Source of the DNA: Hallella mizrahii
Lineage (GTDB): Bacteria > Bacteroidota > Bacteroidia > Bacteroidales > Bacteroidaceae
Assembly (NCBI RefSeq): GCF_009695775.1
Contig: NZ_VUNG01000014.1
Coordinates: forward strand, 1-64,000
Length of the DNA: 64,000 nucleotides
Reading direction: 5' to 3'
In this document: positions 61,997 through 64,000 of the stretch, in pieces
Position numbering within the stretch: position 1 is the first letter of the stretch
How the letters are laid out: each line of letters starts with the position of its first letter
Translations under genes and position numbers: made by a program
Notes under the pieces: model-generated
What the model was told of the DNA's origin: nothing
The model's input: only the letters and a program-made list of their open reading frames with translations
Databases searched by the model: none

Positions 61997-63175
61997 ATGA
62001 ACAACAAAATCAACAAGCTGGCTCTGGCCAGTGTCATGCTTTGCTTCTTTGCCATGGGGTTCGTTGACTTGGTGGGCATAGCATCGAATTATGTGAAGAG
62101 TGACCTGGGGCTCAACGATGCCACTGCCAATATCTTCCCATCTCTGGTATTTTTCTGGTTTCTAATCTTCTCTGTGCCGACGGGTGTGCTGATGAATAAG
62201 ATCGGGCGAAAGAAGACGGTGTTACTTTCACTCGTTGTCACCGTGGTGTCGCTCTTGTTGCCGCTCTTCGGTGAGAGCTTTGGACTGATGCTCGTCAGCT
62301 TCTCGCTCTTGGGTATCGGCAACGCGCTCATGCAGACCTCGCTCAACCCCCTTGTTGCCACAGTGGTTCGCGGCGGCCATCTCGCCTCTACGCTCACCTT
62401 CGGCCAGTTTGTCAAGGCTATCGCCTCGTTCATGGCTCCCTATATCGCTGCTTGGGGTGCTACTCAAGCCATTCCCTCCTTCGGTCTCGGCTGGCGTGTG
62501 CTCTTCCCTATCTATATGATAGTCGGGATCGCTGCTTCGCTGTTCCTGCTCTCCACACCCATTGAGGAAGAAGGACCTGCCTTTGCCGGGGAGACTTCGC
62601 CGACTGTAGGCAAGCAGTTTGCGGCATGCTTCCGATTGTTAGGCAAACCTATCGTGCTGCTGAGCTTCATCGGCATCATGTGTCACGTGGGTATCGATGT
62701 TGGCACCAACACGACAGCACCAAAAATTCTCATGGAACGGCTGGGGATGACGCTCAACGATGCCGCCTTCGCAACGTCGCTTTACTTTATCTTCCGTACC
62801 CTTGGGTGCTTGACAGGATCGTTTTTCCTGCGTGTGGTCAACAACCGGCTGTTCTTTGTCATCTCCATCACGATGATGGCCCTTTCGATGTGCGGACTGT
62901 TCTTTGGAACCACCAAACTTGTACTGTATATTGCCATCGCACTTGTAGGCTATGGAAACAGCAATGTCTTCTCACTCGTCTTCGCTCAAGCTTTGCAGAG
63001 TGTGCCTGACAAACAAAATGAGGTCAGTGGACTGATGATCATGGGACTTTTTGGTGGTACGGTCTTCCCGCTTATCATGGGCTTTGCCTCTGACGCTATG
63101 GGACAAGCCGGTGCCGTGCTCGTCATGGCTGTAGGTGTAGCTTATCTTTTTACCTATATCAAGAACGTCAAATAA
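61997..63175 (+). CDS. MFS sugar permease (FHS type, probable fructose importer)
   Basis: A 392-residue major facilitator of the fucose/glucose-galactose permease type with about 12 membrane spans. The N-terminal FAMGFVDLVGIASNYVKSDL, the loop GRKKTVLL and the QTSLNPLVATV segment fit the FHS family. Set between a sugar-sensing regulator and a PfkB kinase only nine bases downstream, it most likely brings fructose or a related hexose across the inner membrane. The substrate is inferred from context. Confidence 0.85.
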   Translation: MNNKINKLALASVMLCFFAMGFVDLVGIASNYVKSDLGLNDATANIFPSLVFFWFLIFSVPTGVLMNKIGRKKTVLLSLVVTVVSLLLPLFGESFGLMLVSFSLLGIGNALMQTSLNPLVATVVRGGHLASTLTFGQFVKAIASFMAPYIAAWGATQAIPSFGLGWRVLFPIYMIVGIAASLFLLSTPIEEEGPAFAGETSPTVGKQFAACFRLLGKPIVLLSFIGIMCHVGIDVGTNTTAPKILMERLGMTLNDAAFATSLYFIFRTLGCLTGSFFLRVVNNRLFFVISITMMALSMCGLFFGTTKLVLYIAIALVGYGNSNVFSLVFAQALQSVPDKQNEVSGLMIMGLFGGTVFPLIMGFASDAMGQAGAVLVMAVGVAYLFTYIKNVK

Positions 63176-63184
63176 ATAATAACT

Positions 63185-64000
63185 ATGAACAAAGTCATTG
63201 TCGGCCTCGGTGAGGCCTTGTGGGATTGTCTGCCCGACGGCAGCAAGTTGGGTGGTGCACCCGCTAATTTCGCTTATCATGCCAGTCAGTTTGGCAATGA
63301 CGCCTATGCCATCAGTGCTATTGGTAACGACGCGCTCGGCGATCAAACGCTCAAAGAGTTCGACGAGAAGCATCTGAAGTATGTCATGCCGCGTGTCGAT
63401 TATCCGACAGGTACCGTACAGGTGGAACTCGATGAAGAAGGAGTACCTACCTACGACATCAAACAAAACGTGGCTTGGGACAACATTCCCTTCACACCTG
63501 AGATAGAAAACATCGCCAAGCACTGTGGCTGTGTTTGTTTCGGATCATTGGCACAGCGCAACAAAATATCGCGCGACACCATCCACCGTTTCATTGACAC
63601 CACGCCGATGGCATGCTTGAAGATCTTTGATATCAACCTGCGCCAGAACTTCTACTCCAAAGAGATCATCCAGGACAGTCTTAAAGCTTGTGACATCCTC
63701 AAGATCAACGATGAGGAACTCGTCACCATCGGTCGTCTCTTTGGTTATCCCGGTCTCGACATCGAGAACAAGTGCTATCTCATCCTTGGTAAGTACAACC
63801 TGAAGATGCTCGTGCTCACCTGTGGCACCAACGGCAGCTACGTCTTTGCGCCCGGCGTGAAAAGTTATCAGCCTACACCCAAGGTGGAGGTGGACGACAC
63901 GGTAGGTGCCGGCGACAGCTTCACAGGCTCTTTTGCCTCTGCCATCCTTGCCGGTATGCCTATCAAGGAAGCCCACAAGCTTGCTGTTGAGGTCAGTGCC
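63185..64000 (+). CDS. PfkB-family carbohydrate kinase (probable fructokinase), 3' end cut
   Basis: The first 272 codons of a ribokinase-like kinase, open to the window end. GEALWDCLPDG and GGAPANFAYHASQFG form the sugar-binding start. DTVGAGDSFTGS carries the catalytic Asp and anion hole. The PfkB family is usually near 295-320 residues, so roughly the last 25-45 are missing. Position after an FHS-type permease supports phosphorylation of imported fructose to fructose-6-phosphate, as in Bacteroides fructan loci. Confidence 0.88.
   Translation, partial: MNKVIVGLGEALWDCLPDGSKLGGAPANFAYHASQFGNDAYAISAIGNDALGDQTLKEFDEKHLKYVMPRVDYPTGTVQVELDEEGVPTYDIKQNVAWDNIPFTPEIENIAKHCGCVCFGSLAQRNKISRDTIHRFIDTTPMACLKIFDINLRQNFYSKEIIQDSLKACDILKINDEELVTIGRLFGYPGLDIENKCYLILGKYNLKMLVLTCGTNGSYVFAPGVKSYQPTPKVEVDDTVGAGDSFTGSFASAILAGMPIKEAHKLAVEVSA

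Overview
The window reads as a chromosomal segment of a Bacteroidota bacterium, most likely a member of Prevotellaceae; genus and species cannot be fixed from sequence alone. The basis is: recurrent TAnnTTTG -7 promoter boxes; a TamL lipoprotein next to TamB; a DUF4827 lipoprotein; an EF-G2 paralogue; two adjacent deoxynucleoside kinases; and a hybrid sensor of the Bacteroidota HTCS type. Most genes are GC-rich, whereas bases 1-7200 are visibly AT-rich and look acquired.

1-7.2 kb is a defence-like island. It holds a small XRE regulator with an adenine DNA methyltransferase, an archaeal-type ATPase with a nuclease-like C-terminus, a DUF2971 protein, and an overlapping E1-like (ThiF) plus JAB/JAMM peptidase pair resembling bacterial ubiquitin-like systems. 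The E1 reading frame carries an in-frame TGA near its apparent natural start.

7.4-25 kb is mostly housekeeping on the minus strand: a secreted histidine phosphatase, a tandem TldD-like metalloprotease, RNase G, a 29-residue ribosomal-type protein, HU, an AmpG-like transporter, a glycosyltransferase, GDP-fucose synthesis (fcl, gmd), two deoxynucleoside kinases with an AAA-CYTH protein, tRNA-Val, and a flavodiiron protein with its rubredoxin. 25-26 kb is gene-poor and holds a candidate small RNA, IS-end-like repeats and an ATPase relic. 26-33 kb encodes TamL and TamB.

33-59 kb contains a lone 39-residue ORF with its own promoter and terminator, EamA, HemW, EF-G2 (catalytic His replaced by Ser), a lipoate ligase-lipoyl synthase fusion, RmuC, an Oar-like TonB-dependent receptor, a cupin, ManC, IspE, a NUDIX protein, an HD protein, a glycosyltransferase, MtaB, phosphoglucosamine mutase, a DUF4827 lipoprotein, a DHH phosphoesterase, lumazine synthase, a membrane TPR protein, RecF and a DUF721 protein. 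ManC at 46 kb makes the GDP-mannose that Gmd and Fcl at 18-21 kb convert to GDP-fucose.

59.5-64 kb is a sugar locus that fits fructose use: a sensor with a periplasmic sugar-binding domain, HisKA, receiver and AraC domains but no HATPase domain, then an MFS sugar permease and a PfkB kinase cut by the window end. Three intergenic regions (12.1-13.2, 33.0-33.6 and 52.3-52.9 kb) share a family of palindromic repeats built on GTCATCTCAGTTGTTTG, the most unusual non-coding signal in the window.
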